DNA of 64,000 nucleotides from NCBI GenBank assembly GCA_035135055.1, contig JAVFHQ010000055.1, forward strand, positions 124,001-188,000, written 5' to 3'. The notes under the pieces were generated by a model. It was not told the DNA's origin. It was given only the letters and a program-made list of their open reading frames with translations, and searched no databases. The position numbers and the translations under genes are program-made. Source of the DNA: Oleoguttula mirabilis. Lineage: Eukaryota > Ascomycota > Dothideomycetes > Mycosphaerellales > Teratosphaeriaceae. Shown one piece after another: positions 1 to 9,054 of the stretch (positions within the stretch are counted from its first letter, which is position 1; every line of letters starts with the position of its first letter).

Positions 1-622
1 TCAAGACCCGAATCGGCTCCTTGAAACGGCACGCAGATATGAGAGACGTAACGCGCTGCCCGTCGGCAGTGTGCCGGATTTCGTGACTAGAAGGCTGGCG
101 CTTGCTCATCCGGTCACCCAACCAAGACCGTCGATAAGAAGGCTGCCGGCCATACGCCTCACCGCTCAGCCGCCACAGGAGGGCATGACTACCAGAAGCA
201 TGCTGCAGCGGGAGTCGCCTCGCACTGCGACGCTTGGAGCGAAATAAAGCGTTCCGCCCACTCCTGCTACAGCCCGGCGAGCTCCTGCGAATGGCGGACG
301 CGCTTCTGCCGCGACGAGCAGGCGTGTTTCTGTTGCTACTCGGCGAAGCCCTAGGACCAGGCGCAATAGCCAGACGTTCTTTCCTTTGTTGGGTTGAAGG
401 ACAATCCTCAGGCTTCTCTTTGTCAGCCGGATCCGGCGACGTTGGTGGGCTTCGAGTCGCTGCATTCTTTGTTCTTTGTCTATACAGGAGAAGTATCCGT
501 ATGTATTGTGCACATAGCCCAAGTCCCACACCTTGCGAATACACACCCACATGAGCCCAAGAGCTCACGCCATGGTCCTTGTCTACCTCCTTCGCAGCCT
601 CGAAACACTCAGCGAAGCGTTC
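1..622. other. left edge, no supported gene
   Basis: Open frames exist on both strands, but none has recognisable domains or a convincing start. The end of a neighbouring gene or the promoter of the small basic protein gene downstream may lie here. I see no RNA gene or clear repeat. Confidence 0.4.
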
Positions 623-1003
623 ATGGCCAGAACGCGGCAACCATCCTCGGACTCCTCGGACCTCGAGGACATCAAAATCATCAGACCCGTTGAAATGATC
701 CGGCCCCACCGAGGCCACAGCGGGCCAAACGCCATCACCACCACGCGAGGTCGTCCCCAGAAGCGTCTCACCTCGTCCAAGCGCGTGAGCCCGAAAGGTC
801 AGGCGAGGAAGCTGTCTTCTCGCAAGCCACTGACTCCGACGACCAAGACGGCGATCGCAAAGGAGCGGAAGCATAGGCAGTACGTGAAGAAGCGCGCCGC
901 AGAGGCCGAAGCGGAGAGGTTACTGCGCATGCCGTCGACGTATTGGCGGGTGTTGAGGAATGGGAAGCAATATCGGAGCTTTGGTGGTGTGAGGGTGCGA
1001 TAG
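623..1003 (+). CDS. small basic hypothetical protein
   Basis: This is a 126-residue frame from the ATG at 623; the frame is open further upstream but without a better ATG. The protein is strongly basic. It has an acidic/Ser N-terminus (SSDSSDLED), then a Lys/Arg-rich middle with a TTRGRPQKR stretch that resembles an AT-hook core (RGRP). A KERKHRQYVKKRAAEAEAERLL helix follows, and the C-terminus is aromatic and basic. No family is recognised. Composition suggests a nuclear or nucleic-acid-binding protein, but that is inference. It may be the last exon of a longer gene, since no intron signals were tested beyond the window edge. Confidence 0.42.
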   Translation: MARTRQPSSDSSDLEDIKIIRPVEMIRPHRGHSGPNAITTTRGRPQKRLTSSKRVSPKGQARKLSSRKPLTPTTKTAIAKERKHRQYVKKRAAEAEAERLLRMPSTYWRVLRNGKQYRSFGGVRVR

Positions 1004-1330
1004 CCAGAAGCAAGGAGTTCGGAGAATGTCGAGTGGTTGGTTGTCATCGGCTATGGAACGAGATATAGCCTGGGTATCTCGAAATCGCTAGCTGCCACGG
1101 CGGCTGCATGAGCCGCTCCACAGGCTCGTTCTGGCTGTTTCGTAATCGAAGAGGGCATGTTACGGGTCCTGACCTCATACAGGCGTCTAAGCCATCTCCG
1201 GGTAGTCCAGCCGCGTTGTCCCTCATGATGCAGCAAAACAGCAGCTGCGGACATGCCGCTACTACTCAGCCATTATTCGTACACCATCATTCGTAGCAAG
1301 ATGACCTCTCCGGTAAAGCATCCACAACCC
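1004..1330. other. intergenic, convergent 3' ends
   Basis: This is 327 bp between the stop of the small basic protein gene and the stop of SKI8. I see nothing beyond probable 3' untranslated sequence. Confidence 0.5.
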
Positions 1331-2368
1331 TCACGTGCCACTAGCCTCCCGATAGAAAGCCAACGTCCTCCCCGCCCCAGCCGTGACAAACGTCTCGTTT
1401 CGCGCACTCGCCGCCTTGGGCAGCCACGTGACAGCCCACAAGCATTTCTCGCTCTCCGTCTGCGTCGCCACGCACTCCCTCCTCTCCATGCTCCAGATCT
1501 TCGCCTTGCCATCATAGCTGCCGGATAGCAAATACTCGCCGCTCCAGTTCCAGTCAATACTCATGATCCAGCTCGCATGGCCCGTCATGTTCGCCACCTG
1601 CTCGCCAGACTGCGTGTCGTAGAGCGCGATGATACGCGCATCGCCCGCCGCAGCCAGGTATTTGTTCGCGGGGCTAAATCTCACGCTTCGTACGGGCTTG
1701 ATGAGCCCGCTGAGGCTGTGCGCGAGGCGCGATGTGCTGTTGTTGAAGATATAGATGCTGCCATTCTGGTGTCCCGAGGCCGTCATCTCGCCATTGGCCG
1801 AGATGTCGACGCTCATGCCGAAGCTGCCTTTGGTCTCGTACTGCGTGATCTTGTTCGCCTTGCCGTCCGCGAGGGTAGTGGTGCCGTAGACGTTGACGCG
1901 TCCGTCGTGCGTTGTGGTGGCCAGGTACTTGCCGTCCTCGCTGAGTGCTACGGCCCAGTGCTCGCCTGCGTTCTTCTGATCTGCGACGATCTCGCCCCTC
2001 TCGCCCCACTGGTCATCCTCGCCATAGCTCCATACTTTGAGCTCGCCGCTGAAGCCTGCGCTCGCCGCGGTCTTGCCATCTAAGCTGGTGCAGATGTGGT
2101 GGCAGCCCAGTGGGTGAACCTTCTCCAGCGTCTGCACTAGCGGGTACGGATGCTCGTCTTCTGCCGTGTCTGCATGGATGACCTGTCCTTTCGTGCTGTA
2201 GATGCGTATGCTTGATGAGCCAGAGGCCGAGAGGAGCTGCGAAGGCGTGACGGCGAGCGTAAAGATATCGGTGGGGTGGGCGTCGGGGAGGGTGTGGGTT
2301 TGCAGGTACTGCTTCGACTACGGCCGGTCAGCACGCCGAGGCACTGCAACGAGGACATATCGTACCAT
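1331..2368 (-). CDS. SKI8: SKI8/WDR61-type WD40 protein
   Basis: The product is a WD40 propeller of 329 residues, the usual SKI8 length. SKI8 proteins are the WD subunit of the SKI complex that feeds 3'-5' mRNA decay by the cytoplasmic exosome; Ski8/Rec14 also acts in meiotic recombination. Exon 1 is only the ATG (2366-2368). It is followed by a 48-nt intron (2318-2365, 5' gtacga, 3' ccgtag), and exon 2 runs 2317-1331. The joined N-terminus reads MSKQYLQTHTLPDAHPTDIF, typical of fungal SKI8. Successive repeats include LKVWSYGED, GRVNVYG, GSIYIFNN, RIIALYDT and GKAKIWSMERRECVAT, and the C-terminal strand is FVTAGAGRTLAFYREAS. The first exon is short enough to be missed by automatic prediction. 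Confidence 0.9.
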
Positions 2369-2539
2369 GGTGGCGACACCGCTATTGGTTGACAGGACTA
2401 GATGCAGTGCGACAGTTCAAGAGGGAAGTGGGATGAGGTTGCGCAAAGGTGGGGCATACTTTCTGGACTTCACTTCACGTTCACGCTAGCTCGCGCTGTC
2501 ACATGAACGTCACCGAGCACAGTGTTATTGAGGTCTAAC

Positions 2540-2991
2540 ATGGAGAAGAAGAAGCCAATTGAGGGTCTCGCGCAAGCAATACGCCAACGCCAACAACAGC
2601 AGGACCAGAAGAAGCCCAGGAGGCTAGCCCGGGTCAAATCACCACATCGTCATTGGCTGACGAGGCGCTGCATACCGTGCCAATCTCACAAGGTATGAAG
2701 AGCCAGGTGCGCTCCTAGAGTTGCCGTAAGCACCCAGTGCTAACGCCTCCCAAACAGCGTGTGACCACGTCCACCATCAGTGTGGGATCAGTTCGCACCG
2801 TGCAAAGACCTCCGCCATGGCAGCTGATGATATGGACATGTTTGTACAAGGGCGGGTCGCGTTTGTCAATGGCTGCCTCGCCAGGCCAAACTTTGATACA
2901 TTTGATGCCGCAACAACTCCGGTGCTATGCGAACAGATAATCGGAGCAAGCAAGCGTCGGGTGCATCATCCTGCTTTCGCCTTAGTCTTCT
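2540..2991 (+). CDS. possible small spliced gene, frame uncertain
   Basis: There are good intron signals on the plus strand: 5' aag|gtatga near 2692, a gctaac branch site and 3' aaacag| at 2757. Two readings exist. One starts at ATG 2540 (MEKKKPIEGLAQAIRQ...), joins in phase 0 and stops near 2938. The other uses a different frame of both exons (...ITTSSLADEALHTVPISQ, then ACDHVHHQCGISSHRAKTSA) and stops near 2991. The second looks more protein-like but has no clear ATG. Its end would overlap the 3' end of the convergent MRPL32 gene. No family is recognised. It could instead be a non-coding transcript. Confidence 0.22.
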
Positions 2992-3543
2992 GATCCTGCG
3001 TCTCCTCTTCCCGCCAATCCACCGGGTCCTTGCCGCGTAGCCTCCGCTCCTCATTGTATCCCTCATACTGCTGGTCCTTCTCCGCCTCCAACTCCTGCTT
3101 CGACTTGAAGCCCGTGCTGAACCAGCGCTTGATGCCTGCCACCATTCTGTCAGCCAGCGCCCGTTACCCACTACCCGCCGCGCATGCAGCGGCAACTTAC
3201 TCTGCACACAATAAGGGCATAGCACATGGGCCCTCTTCGCCCTGCCACAGGCACTGCACTTGTTCAACGCCGTAACATCCTTCAATGCCTTGCCGGCCAT
3301 CTGCCGGTGCCGCTTCTTCATGTGTGACGTCTTCTTCTTCGGTACAGCGCGGAGTAGGCCATCCCAGAGTTCGCCAATCAAACTCGGTATTGGTATCAGC
3401 ACTGCAGGAAGGAGGCTCGTTCGTAGATGCTGCAGGAGAGGTATCCGTCTCGTGATGGGTGCAAGGTCGGGGAGGAGCGATGCGCGGGCGACGGGCAGGA
3501 AGGCGGAGAGGAAGGCTGCGGATGGCACTCGAAGGGCTGCCAT
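2966..3543 (-). CDS. MRPL32: mitochondrial ribosomal protein bL32m
   Basis: This is a 170-residue protein from two exons (3543-3201 and 3135-2966) around a 65-nt intron (5' gtaagt, ggctgac branch, 3' ggcag). The core PKKKTSHMKKRHRQMAGKALKDVTALNKCSACGRAKRAHVLCPYC is the L32 signature with its zinc-ribbon cysteine pairs (CSAC, CPYC). It is preceded by an arginine-bearing N-terminus suited to mitochondrial import, which is removed during maturation in yeast Mrpl32. After the intron the C-terminal extension reads SIKRWFSTGFKSKQELEAEKDQQYEGYNEERRLRGKDPVDWREEE. The product belongs to the large mitoribosomal subunit. The gene is divergent from the septin gene, about 300 bp away. Confidence 0.92.
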
Positions 3544-3851
3544 GATGGAGTCGTAGGAGGTTGTCTCCCTGCTGTCGCGAGTCGAGGTCGTTCCGGAGAG
3601 ATGGTCAGGCTTCGGCCATCCCATTAAGCTTCGGACGCGCCAAGGCGGCTGCGAACTGCTCGGCTCCTGCCGCAAATTGCATGTCCCCTTTCCAGACCCC
3701 TGCCGCATGCTGGTCCACAGAGTCCACACTTTCTGGCATCTGCACCTCCGCAAGCCACGCTCCTGCACCACCTGAAGCAACTCCACGACACCCTTAAACA
3801 GTCCCACACCGACGCACCGACACTCGCTCACCCCCTCACAACGCAGCAGCC

Positions 3852-5041
3852 ATGGCGACCGCCGCGACGATGCACGCGCCGCAGCAGTCGGTCTTCCCCA
3901 AGAGCCACGTCGGCTTCGACAGCATCACCAACCAGATCGAGAAGAAGCTGTTGAAGCGCGGCTTTCAGTTCAACGTCATCTGCGTTGGTACGTCAACCTC
4001 ACTTGCAAAGTCTGCTCAGCGACATTGCGCGCCGTAACGACACGGAAAGCCTCGTCAACCGCACCGCAGCTGACCACCCTTCCCGCTCACAGGTCAAACC
4101 GGCCTCGGCAAGTCGACGCTGATCAACACCATCTTCGCCTCGCACCTCGTCGACTCCAAGGGCCGTCTCACGCCCACCGAGCCTATCCGCAGCACCACCG
4201 AGATCCACCCAGTCACCCACATCATCGAAGAGAACGGCGTGCGCCTACGCCTGAACATCGTCGACACACCCGGCTACGGCGACCTCGTGAACAACGACCG
4301 CTGCTGGGACCCGATCGTCAAGTACATCAAAGACCAGCACAGCGCATACCTCAGGAAGGAGCTCACGGCGCAGAGAGAGCGGTACATCCAGGACACCCGC
4401 ATCCACTGCTGCCTGTACTTCATTGGCCCGACTGGACATGCGCTCAAGCCGATTGATATCGTGGTGCTGAAGAAGCTGTCCGAGACGGTCAATGTGGTCC
4501 CGGTCATTGCCAAGGCGGATAGTCTCACCTTGGAGGAGAGGCAGCTGTTCAAGGACCGCATTAAGGAGGAGTTCGCCTTCCACAACATCAGGATGTACCC
4601 GTACGAGAACGAGGAGTATGACAGCGAGGAGGCGGCTATGAACTCGCAGATAAAGGTGGGCAGAGTCTCGCTATCAGAGCCGTTTCGGTATCATACTAAC
4701 ATGTCCAGTCCATCATCCCCTTCGCCGTCGTCGGCTCCGAGCGTAACATCAACGTCAACGGCAAGACCGTCCGCGGCCGCCAGAACCGCTGGGGCACCAT
4801 CAACGTCGAGGACGAACGGCACTGCGAGTTCGTCTACCTGCGTGACTTCCTCACCCGCACGCATCTCCAGGATCTCATCGAGACGACGTCGCAAATCCAC
4901 TACGAGTCCTTCCGCGCCAAGCAACTGCTGGCCCTCAAGGAGAGCTCCGCCCAGGTGCACGCCGGCAGCCGGCCAATCAGCCCAAGTGCGGACCGCGAGC
5001 TGAGCAGGCAGAGCCAGCGGATGACTATGAATGGGTACTAG
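3852..5041 (+). CDS. CDC10: septin, CDC10 (AspD) type
   Basis: This is a 343-residue septin GTPase from three exons (3852-3987, 4093-4655, 4709-5041) with introns of 105 and 53 nt. Intron 1 falls inside the P-loop glycine codon, giving VGQTGLGKST (G1). Other GTPase motifs are DTPGYGDLVNN (G3) and AKADSLT (G4). It also has septin-unique blocks such as GSERNINVNGKTVRGRQNRWGTINVEDERHCEFVYLRDFLTRTHLQDLIETTSQIHYESFRAKQL. The short C-terminus without a coiled coil, and HVGFDSITNQIEKKLLKRGFQFN at the start, point to the Cdc10/AspD group. Septins assemble into filaments at septa and growth sites. Confidence 0.94.
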
Positions 5042-6047
5042 ATGCTTCCAACTGACCCCCAGGAGCATCTTTTACATTCAAGCATTATCATATCATCCGA
5101 TGGTTGAAGGGCTCTGTGCTGACGAGATCCTTGTGTCTGTGAAGCCCGCCACCGCAGCAGCAACAGCAGCAGCAGCTTTCGCTCAGAGGGACGCCGAACC
5201 ATAGCCGTGGCTTTGCGAGTCAAGGCTAGTCACATGACGTAGAAAAGTTCGTGGAGTACTGAACAGCGTGTGAGAGAGGAGGAGAGAGAGATCGCGCGGG
5301 AGGGACTGAAACTTTTTGATACCACATGTATGTTCTTTTGTCGACTTCCGTGCACGCGCGGCAGAAGCGTGAGCGTGAGGGTGAGCGATGGAGTTCCTTG
5401 CTGTAGCTACTTATGGTAGCGTTATCTAATATGTAGCATTGCCTGCATCGTGCTCTGGGCGAGGTTCGTTCGTCGGGTCATGCTCGTGGACGTCTCTACT
5501 TGGTCCGAGTCATCTGCGTGACGCGTGAAGTGCACAGTTTCCGCTTTTGGGTTACATTCCCATATCAACTTCATGCGTTGCTTGTGACATAAAGACCTGG
5601 CCTACAGCTGGCGCTGTCTCACAATGGAAGACGTACTACCATCGATCTTCTCCGAACCCTTTTGTTCAACGCCAATGGCAAAGGACTAGGTGTACGGTGA
5701 CCGCCACACCCCCAGGCCAATGTAATTGTGTATCCTTCGCGTTCACAAATTTTACAATGATATAAAACTTCGGTGTCTAGACATAGACCTTTTTACCATT
5801 ACCAGTTCCACAGTGCTTGTCGCCCTGGCATTGACTTCCCTTAATTCTCTGAGCATCAAGAAGAAGGCAGCAGCACCGACAACGATATGTTTCTGATCTC
5901 GCCGTTATGAAGAATGATGCACCCTTCTTCCTGCAAAAGGGCCAATTAACGCCGAGATTTGGGCATCAGCAAAAAGACGGTACCTCTGGTGTACCATCAT
6001 CGCAGAACAGGAGCGAAGGAAACAAAAGGAATGATCAGGCGATGCTA
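5042..6047. other. gene-free stretch
   Basis: About 1 kb downstream of the septin gene. It holds a CAG-like trinucleotide tract near 5155 and purine-rich sequence near 5270-5300. No convincing coding frame was found. The last part flanks the tRNA-Phe repeat. Confidence 0.5.
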
Positions 6048-6062
6048 TGTCGCTTCTGTGGA

Positions 6063-6119
6063 CTGCGCATGTTGTTAGATCGAATTCGATATCTTAATAT
6101 AGTGAATTGTATAACTCAC
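6063..6119 (-). other. GT-AG intron-like insertion in tRNA T-loop
   Basis: This 57-nt segment lies after A58 of tRNA-Phe copy 1. It starts gtgagttata, has atctaac 13 nt upstream of its end, and finishes gcgcag. Its removal restores T-loop TTCGATC and the T-stem. Confidence 0.8.
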
Positions 6120-6200
6120 TCGAACACAGTACCTCCAGATACCGCACAGAATGCTTCTTGAACTGAAGTTTGTCTTCAGTCTGGCGCTCTCCCAAGTGAG

Positions 6201-6254
6201 CTGAATTGCATGTTAGAATGAATCGAATGCAACGTTGCAACGAAGGCTGCTTAC
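6201..6254 (-). other. GT-AG intron-like insertion in tRNA D-arm
   Basis: This 54-nt segment starts gtaagc and ends ttcag, with a ttctaac branch-like site 12 nt before its end. It sits between G10 and C11 of tRNA-Phe. The neighbouring tRNA-Phe gene has the same exon sequence, TTTAGCTCACTTGG, without the segment, so its borders are defined exactly. Confidence 0.8.
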
Positions 6255-6423
6255 CTAAAGCGACTTTAATTGCTTCTCGCTTGATGGAGTACCAAGAAAT
6301 ACAAAACGTATATGTACCCTACGGTTTGGTATCCGAGAACCGGCGCGATGGCAAAAGGATAGAGCCTTTCGAGTAAGTGTCTCTAAAGACAGAGAGAAGC
6401 AAAAGATTGATCAGGCGATGCTA

Positions 6424-6582
6424 TGTCGCTTCTGTGGACTATTGCGTGATTAGCCATGGTCGCAAATTTCAAGGTCTGTAGTGTATATCTTACTCGAACA
6501 CAGTACCTCCAGATACCGCACAGAATGCTTCTTAACTGAAGTGGTCTTCAGTCTGGCGCTCTCCCAAGTGAGCTAAAGCGAC
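6424..6582 (-). tRNA. tRNA-Phe(GAA), two introns
   Basis: The segments are 6582-6546, 6514-6494 and 6438-6424. The mature sequence is identical to that of the gene at 6048-6264. The canonical 37/38 intron is 31 nt (6515-6545). The T-loop insertion is 55 nt (6439-6493), starting gtaagatata, with a gctaat branch-like site and ending caatag. The A box TAGCTCACTTGG is intact here. The B box is split after GTTCGA, although the insertion's own GT gives GTTCGAGT. A TTTT run follows about 20 nt after A73. Without modelling the T-loop insertion the gene looks like a truncated tRNA. Confidence 0.85.
6439..6493 (-). other. GT-AG intron-like insertion in tRNA T-loop
   Basis: This 55-nt segment lies at the same site (after A58) as in the neighbouring copy. 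It begins gtaagatata and ends caatag, with gctaatc 15-9 nt before the end. Beyond the first 11 nt it shows no clear similarity to the insertion in copy 1. Confidence 0.78.
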
Positions 6583-7043
6583 CTTGATTGCTGCTTGCTT
6601 GATGTTGTCCTTGCGAAATTGAATAATTTATCTACATTACGTTTTATGATCCGAGAAAACACCGGACAACTTGCTCTGATCTTGAAAGCGTCCACACTCA
6701 GAATAAACACTACCCCATGCAATAAGATGCCGACCACAAGAGCCTTTCGGTCGTGAAATAACAGACCATGGGGCGCCAGATGTGTTATAGAGTGCTACGC
6801 AAGTGCGGACGATGCATGCGGCCACCTTGACATCACCACCGTTGGTTTGGCCTAAGGCTGACTTGCAGGCACCGCCCACACGCAGCTGCAGCCACCATGC
6901 AGGGCTATCCTCCTGTTGTCCTCCTCTCTCTCAGCCTCGTGGTCCCCGATTCTTCTCCTTCTGACTTTTCTCCCCCTCGTCTTGACTCGAGGCAAACAGC
7001 TTCGAGGTGAGAGTCACAGTGTCTACGGAAAGGCTGCTACACC
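6583..7043. other. intergenic between tRNA-Phe and HET gene
   Basis: About 460 bp with no supported gene. It holds the upstream flank of the tRNA on one side and the presumed promoter of the HET gene on the other. Pyrimidine-rich tracts near 6910-6980 precede the HET start. Confidence 0.5.
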
Positions 7044-9054
7044 ATGTCTCTGATACCGGCAAGCGATGGGACTCTGGTACGGATCGATGAAACCATCATG
7101 GTTGACTTCCTGGACATGTCGTCAATCATGAAATGGCTCCGAAGCCTCGAGACCAACTCGGATCACCTCAAGGGTTACAACGAAGATGCGGCTGAAGCTG
7201 GCATTCAACCTTTCATCTTTCGGGTGCTTCGGACGCATGCGACGCACTATCCATCATTGTCGCTGACCTCTGCAGACGAAGAGATTCGCGTACTAAGTCT
7301 GCTGCCGGGCGAACCGGGAGATGACCTTGTAGGCACCCTGGCCACAGCCTCGATTCGAGATCGGCCACAGTATGATGCTCTATCTTACACCTGGGGTACC
7401 TCTACGGACAAAAAAGTCATCTGCCTTAGTGGACATCATGACTTCCCAATCACCGACAATGTGAATAGAGCGTTGCGACGGCTGCGTCAGCCCAACCAGC
7501 CCGTTGCATTGTGGGTAGACTCTCTCTGCATCAACCAGTGCGATTTAGCCGAACGTGGGAAGCAAGTCTCCATCATGGGACGCATCTATGAGTGTGCCAA
7601 CAGAGTCATTGTCTGGCTTGGAGACCATGGCATGAACGAGATTCCCGAGGACGAGCTTTTTGGGAAGAAGCACGATTTAGGACTCCAAGGTGCGATGGAC
7701 GCGGTGTTCTGGCATGCGCGGCCAAGGTGGTGGACGCGGGCGTGAGTTGTTCAAGAGGCTGTGCATGGTAGACGCGTTGACGTCTGTTTCGGTCCCTACC
7801 GCTTAGCTTGGGTCGACTTTTGCTCGGAGATCTTTGGCATGGATATGAGGACCACATCTCAGCATGAGCCGGTTGACCTCAGAAAGGCGCAGCGCTGGGC
7901 AAGGAGCGCGGAGCGTCAGACGGTAGCCGAACGCTTCGACATGATTGACTCCTTGCGTAGAGGGAAGGCCCTTGGCAGAGAGGCAGACCTGTTTGGTATC
8001 ATCTCCGACACCCGGCATCAAGACTGCGGAGACGGCCGTGACAAGATTTACAGCATTGTCAGTTTGATATCGCCAGCCGAGGCGCGCATGCTGCGGACGG
8101 ATTACACCATGCCGATCGTTGAGGTGTTTGCGAGAGCCACATACTCTTCGATCGTAACCTTAGGGAACTTCAAGGTCCTTGTTCTGCGTCGTTTCTGGCA
8201 AGTGAATCTCACTATACGGCACCTCACTTGGACGGTAGACTTCAATCGGGTGAACTCGTGCAAATTTGACCTGCTTCCCTTTTCGCACACCGATAGGCTC
8301 CAATGGCCGGGAAAACAGCAAACTTGCCACAAGACCGTCACACTTGCGGCAAACGCCCGGCACCTGACCGCCGGCGGAGCGAGCTTCGATACAATATCAC
8401 GGATCTGGCGTATGCGTTTCGGACCTTCAGACATTGCAGACTCAAGCCTGGTCGGTTTCCTCCAAGCCAATATAGAGGAGGTATCCAAGCATGAGTACGA
8501 CCCATACACCCGCGTGAAGGGTCACTCATCTGCGCAGGTGTTGCCCACATTCACACGGCTTGCGCTCTCCAACTCGCTGCCATGGTACATAACATCCCGC
8601 CAGCCATCTTGGCTCAAGGGTACCGATCCCATGAAGACTGCGAAGGTAGGAGGTCATAGGACACGCCTTCGACCTTTGGAACGATGTCACTGATAGTTCA
8701 GCTGATCTACGTCAGCCAGCGACTGACTTCATGCACAACAGCGACATTCACGCGTACTGGGATTATGCTACAGGTGCCGCGCTCGACTGTAACCTATTCA
8801 CAACATCGGCAGGGTTTCTCGGGCTGGCTCCTGGCTTTGCGGAGCCTGGCGACACAATCACTTTACTACATGGCAGCAGCGCCCCTATCATCCTCCGTAC
8901 CTGCAAGGACGTGCACGACGCACAAAACCGCCATCCCGAGACCGAGCACTGGACATTCTGGGGGGTTGCTCACGTGCACGGCATCATGAACAACGAACTG
9001 ATGCGTAAGTCAAACGAAGGTGACTTCGTGGACATGACGTTTGACCTAGTATGA
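7044..9054 (+). pseudogene. HET-domain protein gene with in-frame stop
   Basis: This is a heterokaryon-incompatibility (HET) domain gene of the Pezizomycotina type. It has YDALSYTWGTSTDKK, ALRRLRQPNQPVALWVDSLCINQCDLAERGKQVSIMGRIYECANRVIVWLGD, and a C-terminal block FTTSAGFLGLAPGFAEPGDTITLLHG...WGVAHVHGIMNNELM. The frame is interrupted by TGA at 7743-7745, within the conserved segment WWTRA*VVQEAVHG, where a Trp (TGG) is expected. The frame continues unchanged after it. A 70-nt intron (8646-8715; gtagga, gctgatc, cgtcag) joins exon 2 (8716-9054) in phase. With one base changed it would encode about 646 residues, so the lesion looks recent. An unusual 30-nt intron around the stop is unlikely. 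Confidence 0.8.

Larger units (their letters stand above)
6048..6264 (-). tRNA. tRNA-Phe(GAA), three introns
   Basis: Read on the minus strand, the segments are 6264-6255, 6200-6174, 6140-6120 and 6062-6048. Joined, they give a perfect 73-nt cloverleaf. The acceptor stem GTCGCTT pairs with AAGCGAC, and discriminator A73 fits Phe. The other parts are D-stem GCTC/GAGC, anticodon stem CCAGA/TCTGG with loop CTGAAGA (anticodon GAA), T-stem CTGTG/CACAG and T-loop TTCGATC. The 33-nt intron 6141-6173 sits at the canonical 37/38 site and contains acttcag, complementary to the anticodon loop. Two further insertions look spliceosomal. One is 54 nt after G10 (6201-6254; gtaagc, ttctaac, attcag). The other is 57 nt after A58 (6063-6119; gtgagt, atctaac, gcgcag). 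A TTTT terminator-like run lies about 20 nt downstream. The A and B boxes are both interrupted. Confidence 0.85.
6030..6610. repeat. direct duplication carrying two tRNA-Phe genes
   Basis: Two copies about 320-375 bp apart share the tRNA exons, the 37/38 intron and a flank reading cgcctgatca just 3' of each gene. The intervening T-loop insertions differ almost completely in sequence between copies. The D-arm insertion occurs only in the left copy. The pattern is a local gene duplication with rapidly diverging intron-like segments. Confidence 0.75.

Noticed and set aside
6030..6610. tRNA-derived SINE interpretation of the two tRNA-Phe-like sequences
   Set aside because: At first each looks like a tRNA head cut after the B box and followed by unrelated sequence. 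But the missing T-stem and acceptor halves are found 55-57 nt downstream with perfect pairing, and the gap has GT...CTAAY...AG structure. Split tRNA genes explain the data better.
7741..7772. 30-nt GT-AG segment that would remove the HET stop codon
   Set aside because: It is too short for a fungal intron, has no branch site, and would delete the conserved VVQEAVHG.
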